In this document: piece by piece, positions 11,642-25,549 of the stretch
Numbering within the stretch: the first letter of the stretch is position 1
Layout of the letters: each line of letters opens with the position of its first letter
DNA from: Drosophila pseudoobscura
Lineage: Eukaryota; Arthropoda; Insecta; Diptera; Drosophilidae
DNA: 64,000 nucleotides
Direction of reading: 5' to 3'
Assembly (NCBI RefSeq): GCF_009870125.1
Contig: NC_046681.1
Span: 4,278,001-4,342,000 of the forward strand
Translations under genes and position numbers: made by a program
The notes under the pieces: model-generated
Told to the model about the DNA's origin: nothing
The model's database searches: none
Seen by the model: the letters and a program-made list of their open reading frames with translations, nothing else

Positions 11642-13035
11642 TCATGGGTCAGCAGGTGTTTGCTGAGATCTCACTTGGCTCTTCCAATGCTCTAGGAACT
11701 TCTCATACTCCCTCCTGCTGCGACAAAGGATAACCAGGGAGGAGGGGCGACACCCGTGGCTCTTGAGCTCCTCCACACGGGCCTGGGTAGTCTTCAGGCT
11801 GTGGCACAGAATACGAGGAACTTGGGCTATCTCAAATCGTGAGAATTTCGCCTCATCCAGCAAGTAGTCCAGCACCTCTTTTATCTGCAAAATAAGTAGC
11901 CAACATGTTCCGTTATCTGTGTTTCGCAAATTTGAAAGCGCTGCTTACCTTTGTAACCCGCACAGTATGCACCTGCGGGTGTCTGTCCATGATCACTTTG
12001 GTTTCACTCACGCTAAACCCCAAGCGATGGCCTAAGTACTCCACCACGGAGGAGTGCTTTCCAAGCACTTGGAGCTCATCCAGCGACAGCTTGAGGGAGC
12101 GTTGTAGTATGAGCTCGGGACAACGAACCATCCACGGCATGATCTTGTCCTTCTTTGCCCGCTTCGCCCTCTCCAAGCGCAACTGCACAGACCGCGGGGT
12201 GTACCGAAAGGCCCACAGATCCTTCAGTATATTGATGGGCGACACATTGTAGTCGATCATATGCTGTAGGTTCTTCTCGAACATTTCGTAGGGCATCTCC
12301 AGTATGAAGAGCCGCTTGGACAGGTACTTGGTCACTATCTCCGGGCTCACATGCAGACTCTCGCTGATGTAGTAGACGCGATTCTGCTGCGGTATCGTCT
12401 TCATTTCTGCATTGAGGGCGGATACAAGCTTGCGGAGGCGTGGAACAGTCAGACGCAGGAAGGGAACAAAGTGATTCAAGTCCCGAATGTTCATCGACTT
12501 TATTAGCTCCAGTTTCAGCTGCAGGCGCTCTGTGGGAACATACCTGTAGACATAAGAAAGACGCTCAGCAGAAGATGTACTCACTGTTGTCCAGCGAAAG
12601 AAGCCAGGGATACTCTACAAAGCTGCGTTTGCTAACGCCCTCCAGTTCCAGCAGGTCCAGCGTCATCGTCAGAGAGCGACTGCGGTAGCTGCGGTGCACC
12701 GAATCGTCGCCCATAATCCGCTGGAGCTCGGCATCGGTGAGACGGAAGCGTTCCCTCAGTGTGTCAATGAGCACGCTGGCTCTCGTTCCCGTTTCCTGCT
12801 CCAGGCGATAAGGCACGTACTCATTGTCCGCCTCGTGGCCGGTGCTCGCTGTGGTGGCCGCTGACGCCGTCAGCAGGGACTTCCTTGGCCTTGCTTGGCT
12901 TTCATACTCGTACTGCGTGAAGAACGTGCGTCTCGAGCAGCCAACTGTAGCTGCTCTAGCCAGAACTGGAGCTATTGCCGTAGTTGTGTGAAGCCTGAGC
13001 GCAAGCTCAAAACTTCGCAGCAAATTTCGCAACAT
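11642..13035 (-). CDS. mTTF: Mitochondrial transcription termination factor mTTF
   Basis: Three exons on the minus strand: 12585-13035, 11949-12529 and 11642-11884, joined in phase to 424 residues. The first roughly 60 residues are rich in Arg, Ala, Ser and Thr with few acids, as expected for a mitochondrial targeting peptide. The rest consists of tandem mTERF helices, each with leucines and a P-x-(I/L/V)-L type turn (for example PWLLSL, PELIL, PRILC). In Drosophila, mTTF binds two sites between clusters of oppositely transcribed mitochondrial genes and arrests the mitochondrial RNA polymerase. The first intron has a strong GTGAGT donor. The closest acceptor, 41 nt away, breaks the frame. The acceptor 55 nt from the donor restores it, so I chose that one. 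The gene is convergent with the glucosylceramidase gene. Confidence 0.9.
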
Positions 13036-14354
13036 TCCAAACAGCTGGACTAGAAAAAATCCAGTAAAACGGTTTAATCTTAAAAATTACAAAACAATTT
13101 CTTCAGACCGGCGCAACACTGTTGTCATTTTAGCTTATTTTAAGCTAGATTTTCCTTATTTTACAATCAAATAGGTTGAAAAATAATTGACATGCTTATA
13201 GCTTGAAATCTAGCTTATATCGAATATAAATTTGCTTATTTTGGCCTAAAGAAAACATTTTTTTATTTTTTATTGTATTGTAATAATTGGTAATTTTTAT
13301 CAAGAAAAAAAGTCAACAATTGGTGCCAATTTGTGCGAATTACGGCAGCATGCTTTCGCTAAAAAACATATTGTGTCCAATACAAGCATGACACAAACTA
13401 ACAAAATAAATTGTGCTGGAAAGTCCTCACTGTACATTGTGCAGTATATTGTACGGACATAGCACCTATCGATCATGTATCCAAACCAAGAATGAAGTGG
13501 ATGAAATCAGTTCATTACTTTAATTAAAAATTTAAAAAAGTTTAAATTTTAGCTTATTTTAGCTCACTTTTTCTGTAATCTAGCTTATGGTAACTCTCAA
13601 ATTATGGCAGCACTGCGACTCAGGCGTTTTGCTCATGACGATTGAACGAACTTAACCCACTTAAGCCCCCTTTATTTAAACAGTTCAACGACTACAGGTA
13701 ACTGGCGAAAAATATTAACGATAGTAAATTCTTCTTGACATATCTTTCAATTGAACTGCGCTCAAACTATTCAATTTTCATTATTTTCGGTGGAATATTA
13801 AAATACCCCCTTGGTTTACAATGGGTTAATCGTTCTGCAACAAGGATTGGAAACCATATTCCTCGATTATGATATTCCGTCAAATATTATTAGCTAGATA
13901 GAACTTTCAGCGTTGTCCACATAATTTTATCCGATTAATGAATCAATTTTCTACTTGATTGGCTTATTTTTAATAGGTGCATTTATTGGATCTTGTCTAA
14001 AAAAAGGTTTTAGCGAAAGAGGTAAAACAAATAACGTAAATCATTCTGCTGTCACCTTGTTGAATATTGTGATGCTGAACAGCTGACTGGTTGGACAATC
14101 GAAAGCTGACTTGTATGAGACACATCTTACGGTACTTGAGTATCGACATCTCAGCCGTTTTTTTTTTATTCAATTTGAAAACCCCTACAGTTCCTGAATC
14201 AAATGCAACATTTTCTTTAAAGAAATTCATTAAATTTTGACTTTATTCCAAAAAATACTTGGTTCCAAATTGATTTGGAACATTAACGGTGAACTCCATT
14301 ATAGATTTCCAAACAAATCATGAAATATCTATCACAAATACTGAGTTACTGCAG
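13036..14354. other. AT-rich intergenic region between mTTF and l(2)34Fc
   Basis: This contains the mTTF promoter (right of 13035) and the l(2)34Fc 3' region. A short sequence of the type AGCTTATTTT / ATCTAGCTTAT recurs at about 13131, 13198, 13231, 13551 and 13574 in both orientations. An open frame at 13997-14230 (-) has no coding character. Confidence 0.5.
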
Positions 14355-14834
14355 TTACTCCACGTCAACGTCTTTGGTGACTCGTCCCACCCAGTAGACG
14401 AAACTAGTTTGTACCACAGTAGCCATAAACTTGACGTTGCCCTTGTAGCCTGCTGGTGGGATCCATTCGAATTTGACGCTAGTCAGTGGACTGCCCTTGG
14501 TGGCCTTCAGGTGAGTCAGCGTGTCTGCCTTGCCCGAGCAGTCCAGTGTCTGGGAATGGGCGGAATCGACCACCTTAAATTGGCCCACCACCCGGTTCTG
14601 TCCGTCGCGGGCCTGGATCATGAAGCCAAGGAACTCATCACCGCCGAGGGTAAGCTGTAGTTTCTGACCGCCTTGTACATGCGGGGGACCATCTATTCTG
14701 TACGGGGGCTTCTCCGTCTGCAGCTTAGCCCCGTGCTGTGGCGTCAGGTCCCGACAGGCGACCTTGGGACCGCCATCCGAGTAGGCGTGGACACTGATGG
14801 CCAGGCAGGCAGCGATCACGAGGAATCGGAACAT
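14355..14834 (-). CDS. l(2)34Fc: Secreted reeler-domain protein l(2)34Fc
   Basis: The frame encodes 159 residues from the ATG at 14834, the usual length for this family as I know it. The start MFRFLV opens a signal peptide, with cleavage likely after SVHA (about residue 17). The rest is one reeler domain with the typical pattern: Cys near residue 26, the GGDEFLGFMIQARD segment, and Cys near 79. A strong acceptor (TTCCCACACAG) ends just upstream, at 14840 on the minus strand, five bases before the ATG. It supports this Met over an in-frame Met 13 codons upstream and implies a separate 5' leader exon. Insect reeler-domain 'defence proteins' are induced in haemolymph or fat body on bacterial challenge in moths; the molecular activity is unknown. 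Confidence 0.9.
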   Translation of the reverse strand: MFRFLVIAACLAISVHAYSDGGPKVACRDLTPQHGAKLQTEKPPYRIDGPPHVQGGQKLQLTLGGDEFLGFMIQARDGQNRVVGQFKVVDSAHSQTLDCSGKADTLTHLKATKGSPLTSVKFEWIPPAGYKGNVKFMATVVQTSFVYWVGRVTKDVDVE

Positions 14835-14839
14835 TGTCG

Positions 14840-17747
14840 CTGTGTGGGAAGAAAGGGGAATAATTATAGTCAAAAACTAGCATTTATTTAAATTTTTCAA
14901 TAACTAAGTTCCTTTGTGGCTGCTGCTGCTTTTACATTCGCATGGCTTTTAGCTGCATTTAGTTGCTTTTCGTTCATTAATTAATTAACATCTGCACTGA
15001 AGTGAGACTTTTTGCGGTGAGGCCTTGGCCAGCTTGACTATGTGGTGTAGTTTGTGTTTTTATAAATGTATATTTTGCTAAAACGTTTTTACATACATAT
15101 ATTACAGACATACATACGATGTACACATGAATATGCAATTATAAATGCATCGGAAACCTGCCCCGATTATGCAGTTTGCCAGCGCCGTCTTTATTATGCA
15201 GTTTGTTCAGTTTCTATCGCGAGTCATGCCACGCATACATACATACATATGTATATTTGCAAACATATGTTTGGCACAGCCTTGGCAGTTGACAGCTGGG
15301 GATTCTAATCTAAGACCTGACAGTGGGCTGGAACCTTTTTGTAACTGCCAGAGATTGAACTCTGAAGAACCAGTTGGAGCATCATAAGTACTTTTAGCAC
15401 TTTGCATGCTTCAGTTTGGCTAAACGAACAAAACCAATTGACAGTTCAAGCACGCTTTTGTCATAAATCTTCCATTCGCAAAAATACGACGAAGAAGGAG
15501 ACAAACGGAGATCTGTACATACTGTGTGTGTATAATCAAACAATTATAAACTTGGCCAACTTGCAAGCTGATTAAAACAAATTTGTCAAAATCAATAAAC
15601 TGGTTTTTCGGCCAAACACGAAAACTTTGAAAACCCGTTTTTAGTACATCATTTCCATACGATATGAACGATAGACTTTATAATTATTTTCTGAATTGTC
15701 ACTACTCTTCGATTATAATCGTGTTAAAGTGCTTGACAATTGGAGAATCGTGTACAACATTAAATGTTTAATGCTTCCTCAGACAAACTTCAGGTTCAAG
15801 GTAGATCCGAGTGAAGTCGAGTCGAGTGTGGAGAGATCTAATTGAGCAGCAAAGCTCTTGTCGCAGCTCTTGGACCCGAGCTCCAACAGTTCGAAGAGAC
15901 CTTGTCAACCAACGCCTAAGACCCCAGCGCGAAGACAAGACCCGATTTGTCTTCTTGCAATATGCTAAAGTTCAGCATTGGACAAGTTAATGTCTACGTC
16001 TGCGCCAAGTCTCGCCTTACTTTGTCTTCTGTTTTTGTCGTTTCTCTATCCGTGTGTTTATGGGCCTTTGTCCAACCGGTTGTTTGATTTGTTTAGATAA
16101 AATCTCATTGGTAATTTAATTTTTTGGCTTTTGCGTATTTCTGTGCCTGCCATTACGCTGAGCTCTTGGCAGAGGCCGCAATTAGCCCGGCTCTGTAATA
16201 TATGTATTATGATTATCAAATGGCTGGATGGAGTTGCTGAAGCTTGAAGTTCCCATAGAATTCAAAACTATGGAAACTCATTTTAAACGGCAGGCCAAAC
16301 GTTAAATATAAATACAGTAATTAAGGGAAGATTCAAAACAATAGGCTAATACTATTATTATATCGTAGAAGGTCTCTCGGTTAGATTTACAGAATCTTAA
16401 GTGGCTATAGTAAAGAATTTTGAGTTAATTGCTTGGGTCCATTGCAATGCCATTGAAAGGACTTTGATGTGTTCCTAGCAGTTCACAGAATGACAGTGCA
16501 ACAGCCTAGGACAAAGAATTTTTCATTTGTTTCTCTAAAAGAAAAGACACCACACTACAGAAATTTCCAGCCTTCACTAAACTGATCTGATCGCTTGGGA
16601 TCATCAATAGTATTATCCACTTATCCACTTTGGTACTCGTATTACGTACCACTCTTAGAGAAAGACTAGCACAAACGATTCAAAAGAAAAACTTGAAATG
16701 AGCTGAAAATTCTACAACAGCTTCGTATTTATACGAAAAGGAGATCTGCAATACAAGCTGCTGAGCTTTGCCGATCGATTGGACTAAAAAGCAGCTACGG
16801 TCTGACACAAAAGCTCCAGCCCAAAATGTAAAATGACAGTATACAATTCAGTTCATGGGGACGGGACCGTCCTAGGAATAGAAAAGCTACAATGGAAGAC
16901 TAAGCTATGACTAAGGTGTTTACTTCGGACTAAAAAAAAATGCCAGGTTAATTAGCAATTCGATCACAGAAAAACTCGCAAACTACAATTCGCTAATAAA
17001 TGTCACACCTTGGCAGTAGAAAGTTGGATCAGTATGAATAGATTAACTTAGGAAATCGATATGAGGTCTGTTCCGGAATTCATTTTTGAACAGATTACGC
17101 GACAACATGGTAAGTTCTGTTCCTGGCTCTAATTGTAACATATTTTGGAAAGTCAATTTACTTGATCGACTGGAATTCAAATTTCCAATAGGATAATAGA
17201 ATTATTGACTTTCAAAAATATTTATCAGTAGTATATTTTACAGAAAACGTACTTAGCACTTAAAAATTATGATAGAAGTGTAGTATAGGTGCAGCTACAT
17301 ATAAATATACTATCCTTTAAATAAAATAAATTAATAATTTCCCAAAGATTTCATTCTCATTTTCTAGTTAATTCAGTTTTCCAAGAACCGAATCCTTCGA
17401 AAATGAAAAAGTTATAGCTAATTTAAAGCAATATACATACATAAGTACATACATATACACGACTATATATACAAAACTATTCTATGCCAAGCAATTTATC
17501 GGTTTGCATCTCTGATTTAAATAGTGTGACATTTGGAGAATGCATGTACTATAATTTGATTTATTCGCCAGTCTAGTAGGCCATCCTGTCGGTTTCTCAA
17601 TCTCTGTCTTCTGAAACATATTATTTCTCCATGAAAAGTATGGGGGCAGAACAATCGGCTTTATGGGCTTCCACACAATTCGGACAGCACGAAGAGACCT
17701 TAGAACTGGTAAATTCGGAATTGTTTTTTTGTTCGTATTTCGAAAAA
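14840..17747. other. Upstream and intergenic DNA of l(2)34Fc
   Basis: No coding sequence is seen. On the minus strand a TATAAAA lies at 15057-15063, a possible core promoter for the l(2)34Fc leader exon. A GGGGATTCTA sequence at 15298-15307 resembles a Relish/NF-kB site. The rest is AT-rich with no repeat that I recognise. Confidence 0.45.
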
Positions 17748-18151
17748 ATGGCTGAGCCCAAGACGGGTCCTGTGACACAAGCTCTACTGCGTTTGGTGGA
17801 AAACATGCCAAAAAGAAGAGAATCGTTTGTAAGTAAGTAACTCTCCCGATATGAAAGGATCAGGTATTCAGATCTAACCAAGCAGAAGATGCAGCTGCAC
17901 CACAAACCAATATGAGTTCAGGAAAGAATGGAGAGGAAGATGATGATTTCCACTACAGTGATGGTAGCTTCGTTATAGATTCCATGGCACACATAGAGGA
18001 AGAGAGCTACGACGATCACCTGGATTTGGAGCCTCTGCAGATAGCCGAATTCGAGTCCACGGATGAGTATGATATAGTCGCCGAGCCAGTTGACCCTTGT
18101 CCATTGCAAGATGCCCTGCCGATGTTCGAGTTGAATGTGGATGACTTTTGA
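17748..18151 (+). CDS. Small acidic protein of unknown function
   Basis: Two exons, 17748-17832 and 17886-18151, join in phase across a 53-nt intron (GTAAGT donor, CAG acceptor) to give 116 residues. The start ATG is in good context (AAAAATGGCT). The N-terminal third is basic and helical (TQALLRLVENMPKRRES). From about residue 45 the protein is strongly acidic, with EEDDD, EEES and ESTDEYD runs, and ends LNVDDF. No signal peptide or membrane segment is seen. I do not recognise the family. It is tail-to-tail with the NOL10 homologue, only 70 bp from its stop codon, so the 3' untranslated regions probably overlap. A coding role is supported by a clean intron, phase agreement and a good start context. 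Confidence 0.7.
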
Positions 18152-18221
18152 GCAAAGAAACTCAATTTTAATTTAAAATATGAATTTATTTACAAAGCTA
18201 ATTGCAATTTGTTGAACCTCC

Positions 18222-20584
18222 CTACTTAAAGTTAACCTTTTTTAGCCTCAGCGATTTGATGGGTCTGACGATACTTCTCCTCTCGTCGCGATGCTTCTTC
18301 AGCTCCGCCTCGCGTTTCTTAGCGTGGTACTGTGACTTCTTCTGCTTGTTCACCTCGAAGGTCATTTGTCGATTGCCCAACGAGCGGCCCACATTGGTCA
18401 CCTGACCTTCCAGCTGGGACATGACGCGTACTCGATCCTGCAGGCTGGCCTGCTTTATGCGCTGCTGCATAAGGCTGTTTCCTTGGTGCTGATCAAGCGG
18501 TGTCATTGTGAAGCGTTTGGGAATTGCATTGGTGGATGGATTATGGTAACTTCCATTTTTCAAGGGTCTTGCTTGGTCATTAGTGGCTTCCTTTTGAAGC
18601 TGTTTATTATCTTCTGCTTCTCCTATCTCCTCTTCTTCCTCTGCATCATCCTCGCGCAGCCGCTTCACCTGTTTGTAGGCCTGTTTCATTTCCTTGACAT
18701 ATTCCCGTCTGTCATCGTCATCCGAAGAGGCCTCATCACCACTCTCCTCTTCCTTCTCGCGGTCGCTCTTTTCAAAACCGAATAGATCCTCGTCATTATC
18801 GCTGTCGTCCCGTTGCTGAGCCTCATCGGCATGCAGCTCGGCCACTCTAGCCACCTCCACCCTCTGCTTCAACTCCTTGGCCTTGGACTTGTCCAAGCGG
18901 TTGAGAACAGGAGCCAGAAGACGATACTCCTCCGCCTCTTTGTTGGCCGCAAAGTCAGAGTTCTCGAACATAGCCTTGAAACGTGAATCCTCCAGAAGAT
19001 TGGGCACATTGCGCTGCTTGGCATTGTTTGAGGGATTGGCCTGCTCGTCCATAATCTTGAGAGCCAGCTCCTTGTTGACTTTTGGCAGTTTCGAATCGAT
19101 CTGCAGACGCGACTTTCTCTCGCTTTCGATCTCCTGCCGGATCTTATCCTTGCGGAACCGGTCAAAGGCGAAGGGTTCAACAACAGCCTTGGCCTTATTA
19201 TACAAACGAGCGTCCATAAAGTAGCTAAAAAAAGAATAAATTTATTTCCCGGCTCAATCCAAGATTAAGTTCGGCTTTGCACTCACCCATGCATGTAGCC
19301 CTTGAGTAGATTGGTGCCAACAAGATGTTCCATGCCCAATTCTGCCAGCTCCTTTGCCGTCACAAACTGATAGTCATCGTAGACATTCTCCAGAACCTCT
19401 GATTCGATCTCCTCAGTGAGATTGTCCAGGAACGAGCACCAACGGGGAGCCGGTCCCATTGCGGGGACGTAGTAGGTCAACATTTTCACATCTTCCTGGG
19501 CCAGGAAGAACATGCCCGTATCGGGTATGGTACAGAAATCGTTGAACGAGCTGGTTGACTCTACATAGGCGATCTGCTTGCCCGTCTGCTCATCCCACAG
19601 TTTCAGCGTCGCCTCGTCTAAGCTATAAACAGCATTCTGGGCAGGGTTAAAGGCCAACCGTTTGATAGGCAGTCGATTCAGGTGATTCTTTACTAGCAGT
19701 GGCTGCTTGGCACGTATATCGTAGATAAGAACATGACCAGAGGCTGTGCCCACAGCCATATGCAAACCACTACGATATTTTAGAGCTGTTACTGAGGGAA
19801 ACTCCTTGACTCCGGGCAATTTCATAGCCACGTCCAAGGTGGAGCAGCGTTGCTTTGTTCGCGGGTCCCATGCCTCAACTGTGCCCTCTTTAGAGCCGGC
19901 AACGAGTAGATGATGCTCGGGGTTCACATCGCAGGCGTTCAGACAGCTGGCATCTGTCTCAAAGGGCTGTAGGAACTGTCCACGCTCCAGATTCAGTCGA
20001 TAAATATCCTAGAAAAGAAGCGATCAGAATGGAGAAGGGATCGATGGTGTTTATGCTCACCTTGCCCACTCCTACAATGTACATATCACAGCTGGGCTTG
20101 TGGTATTTCATATCTCGTCCAAAGCGTGGAATCCTGAGCCTATAATGCCGTCCGTGGGCCGCATGAATCTCTACATAGCGGTCGCATTGCAGGAACACCA
20201 TTTTACAATAGTCGTCGCTAATGACTTCGAACGTGGTCACCTCAGAGTCAAAGCAGCGCTCAAATTTAATGGAGAGATTGGAGACTTCAAAGCATTTGAC
20301 ACGCGGCTTGTACGTTCCTGTGGCTAGGATGTATTGCTGGTCGGGACTCATGCGAATGCTGGTGCACACGCCGGGCATGTCAAAGTCTTGGATGAGCTCG
20401 ATCTGCCGCCGCGAGTCCACCTTCTTCATCAGCTTTGACTTCTTCCGCCGATCCGTCAGCCACTAAAAGAGACAACTTTCATTTGGCTGCTTCATTTCTT
20501 AAATAAGGTTTAACTTACATCCGGCACCGACTTTCCGGCACTCAGGTTGTATATTTTCACATCGTTTACTTCGTTCACGAACAT
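18222..20584 (-). CDS. l(2)34Fd: Nucleolar protein 10 (NOL10/Enp2) homologue
   Basis: Four exons on the minus strand: 20519-20584, 20061-20462, 19287-20008 and 18222-19224. They join in phase to 730 residues; human NOL10 has 688. The N-terminal two-thirds is a WD40-type propeller (for example GSKEGTVEAWDPR, LKLWDEQTGK). The conserved GYMHGYFMD junction and the LPKVNKELAL segment follow. The C-terminus is acidic and basic low-complexity (DSDNDEDLFGFEK, EEEEEIGE) and ends in basic repeats. NOL10/Enp2 acts in the small-subunit processome during 18S rRNA maturation in the nucleolus. I associate this orthologue with the D. melanogaster lethal l(2)34Fd; the gene name is recalled, whereas the family assignment is from sequence. 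Introns are 56, 52 and 62 nt. A minus-strand AATAAA lies at 18185-18190. Confidence 0.92.
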
Positions 20585-20630
20585 GTTTTCGGCAATATAT
20601 TAAAAAAATACTGCACATAAACAAACGAAG

Positions 20631-20668
20631 CACGTGCGCCGCGCTAGAGCTGCAAAGTCAATCGATAG
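20631..20668 (-). promoter_or_regulatory. E-box and DRE-like site at the NOL10 homologue promoter
   Basis: A perfect CACGTG E-box lies at 20631-20636, 47 bp upstream of the start codon. AATCGATA, one base from the DRE consensus TATCGATA, is at about 20660-20667. CACGTG near the start is the usual arrangement at Myc-responsive nucleolar genes in flies. Direct Myc control is inferred, not shown. Confidence 0.45.
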
Positions 20669-20837
20669 TATAAATACAATCGGTTGTGTAAATGGATGGT
20701 TTAAAGCAGAGCTGCATTTTCAGTGCGCAATGTGCTCAAATGCGCATTAAATTGTTTCATAAATTTCCATTTTTTCGGATTCAATATTTACATTCTAAAT
20801 GTTCTATATAGCTATAGCAAGGAATATGTAAATTATA

Positions 20838-20943
20838 ACTTGAATTCGTCAGTATACCTACGGCATATTTTTTAAATGAGGCGGTATGTTTCGGTATATT
20901 TCTGAGGGTCGGACGTTTTATAGATAAATCCGCGGTCACACTG
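20838..20943 (+). promoter_or_regulatory. Rab14 core promoter: motif 6-like block plus motif 1
   Basis: A perfect motif 1 (CGGTCACACTG, consensus YGGTCACACTR) is at 20933-20943. Upstream are two GGTATRTTT sequences of motif 6 type at about 20882-20901. The block 20838-20909 is strongly similar to 39978-40050 at the spel1 promoter. Motif 1 with motif 6 is the classical broad promoter of constitutive fly genes and is bound by M1BP. Confidence 0.6.
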
Positions 20944-23647
<2,704 letters not shown>

Positions 23648-25488
23648 ATGGATAAACCTTAACTTTACACACTCCTAGTTATAAAAATCTATCTTAATTT
23701 TTAGCCCAACTCGTAATCATAATGATTTCTGATATATCGAAAGCAAGCAAGAAACCAATGTATCTATCTAGTTGAATGATTCGATTAGTCGTGGACGTGT
23801 GAACAGAACAACTAAACCAAAATATAAAAGCCCCCCCTCCCCATAAATAAGCAAAAATTCAACATTTGTATTATGGAGAAAGCATATTTATTAGAAAATT
23901 GATACAATTGTTGGTTAGCGCGAGTATTTCCCACGGATCGTTAAAGGAACCAAAGTTTTGACTATGAAATTTCGAAAGGTTTATCGCTCTATACCATACA
24001 CTTAAGAATTTGGTACACACACACCTTAGGTACTTTCGTTCTATAAACCTTGTGTTTTGTTGGCTCTATCTCTGTATATATATGAATTTTGTATCTCCTT
24101 TATAAACACTTTTTTGTTGAGTATTTGTTGTAGACGCGTGCGAAGTAATAAGTAAACGAACAATGTTATATGAATATTAACGACGTATTAATGGCATAAT
24201 GCAATAGGAAATAAAGAATTGGTATTTATAAAACCCCCAATATGAATGACTTTCCATCTCTAATTCAAATGCTAAATAGAAACACTGTCGCGCGTTTGAA
24301 AAGAAGCGCAATCATCATGCATATCAAGTCAATGACTCGTCGCACACTTGGGCGCCCTGCTAAATATTGTGTGCGCACACCGCTGTGCTGGCTGTGTTCT
24401 TGCATTTGTATGATTTCCGTTTCTTGCAAATTAGTAAGAAATGGGCCTATACAACTTGTAGTGTCATACTTGAGCATCTGATTTGAAAACTTTTGTCCAT
24501 TTCCGAATTATAAATGCCAGCAATTCCAAAACCGCAGAACAATCGAAGAATACGTTAGAACACATACCCATTAATTAAAATACGCAGGACCCTCAACACA
24601 AAACAAAAATTTTAAAAAGCATAAAATCAAATACTTTCACACTATTTTATGTGTGTTACAGGAGCACATGCAACGCGGCTCGAACCGAACGAGAGCCAGA
24701 GCCTGGGACCCAATGCAGAAAATTCGGTTGCTATGTTTTCGTTGTATGAACTGACACATCTATGTATGTATATACTGTATGATTAGTGATATTATATTAT
24801 CAAAGACTATACAATACCATACCCCGATGTTTCATGAGGGACCAAAAAGATGTGCTGTGGCGGTCTTTTTAGTGATGCCCCGTAGAAACTCCTCTTTTCA
24901 CCTACATCCGGCCCCGCTGTCTGTTCAGTCAATGGCTTGGGCAGCTGAGTCGGTGCCAGAATCTAACAACAAATACACAGTCTTCGGGGAGGCGCAGAAA
25001 ACAAGAAAACAACAATCTTTGATACACCAAACTGATGTTCGAGACAGAGGTCTATGCAGCGTTTCCATTTTTTGAAATTTTCGGACCGAAAATTGTGCCC
25101 CGATTGTCATTTAACATAACACATCATGTGCGTGAAGGTTGTTTATACTTTTCCACCCGGACGCCTGTGAAAAGATACTTCGTTCATAAACCGCAACGTA
25201 CATATGTGGAGCGATCCCGTTTGCCACCTTTTTATATACAAAATGACAAATTCATGATTAAAACAGAAATATGACAAAAAATACTCTTGTTTTGCCAAAT
25301 ATTTGTGTATTTAAGGAAAATTAACTGTAAGCTTCGTATCACCGACCATTTAAACCGTATAATTTGGTAGCTACCCTGGTGAAGGCTTTTAATGAATATT
25401 TTAAGGACGTCCATTACACGCCGCAGGCCGGTATTTGACTCATATAAAATTCTCTTTCAAATTTCCTATACATTTAGAAATTTAATCA
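23648..25488. other. Intergenic region between Rab14 and the odorant receptor
   Basis: The first part should be the Rab14 3' untranslated region. Short open frames at 24242-24481, 24779-25075 and 25035-25274 lack protein character. A 22-nt sequence at 24769-24790 recurs inverted at 27498-27519 beyond the odorant receptor. No other feature seen. Confidence 0.5.
24769..24790. repeat. Left copy of an inverted repeat flanking the odorant receptor
   Basis: This 22-nt sequence, containing TATACTGTATGATTAGTG, is the inverse of 27498-27519 with one mismatch. The two copies bracket about 2.7 kb containing the intronless receptor gene. A related sequence is at about 36488-36509. Confidence 0.4.
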
Positions 25489-25490
25489 GA

Positions 25491-25498
25491 TATAAAAG
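25491..25498 (+). promoter_or_regulatory. TATA box of the odorant receptor gene
   Basis: TATAAAAG lies 52 bp upstream of the start codon, which allows a start site near 25520 with a short leader of about 30 nt. Confidence 0.5.
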
Positions 25499-25549
25499 CG
25501 TTATCGGTTAGTTCTTTCCATTGACAAGGCACTGGTACTTCAAAAAGTC

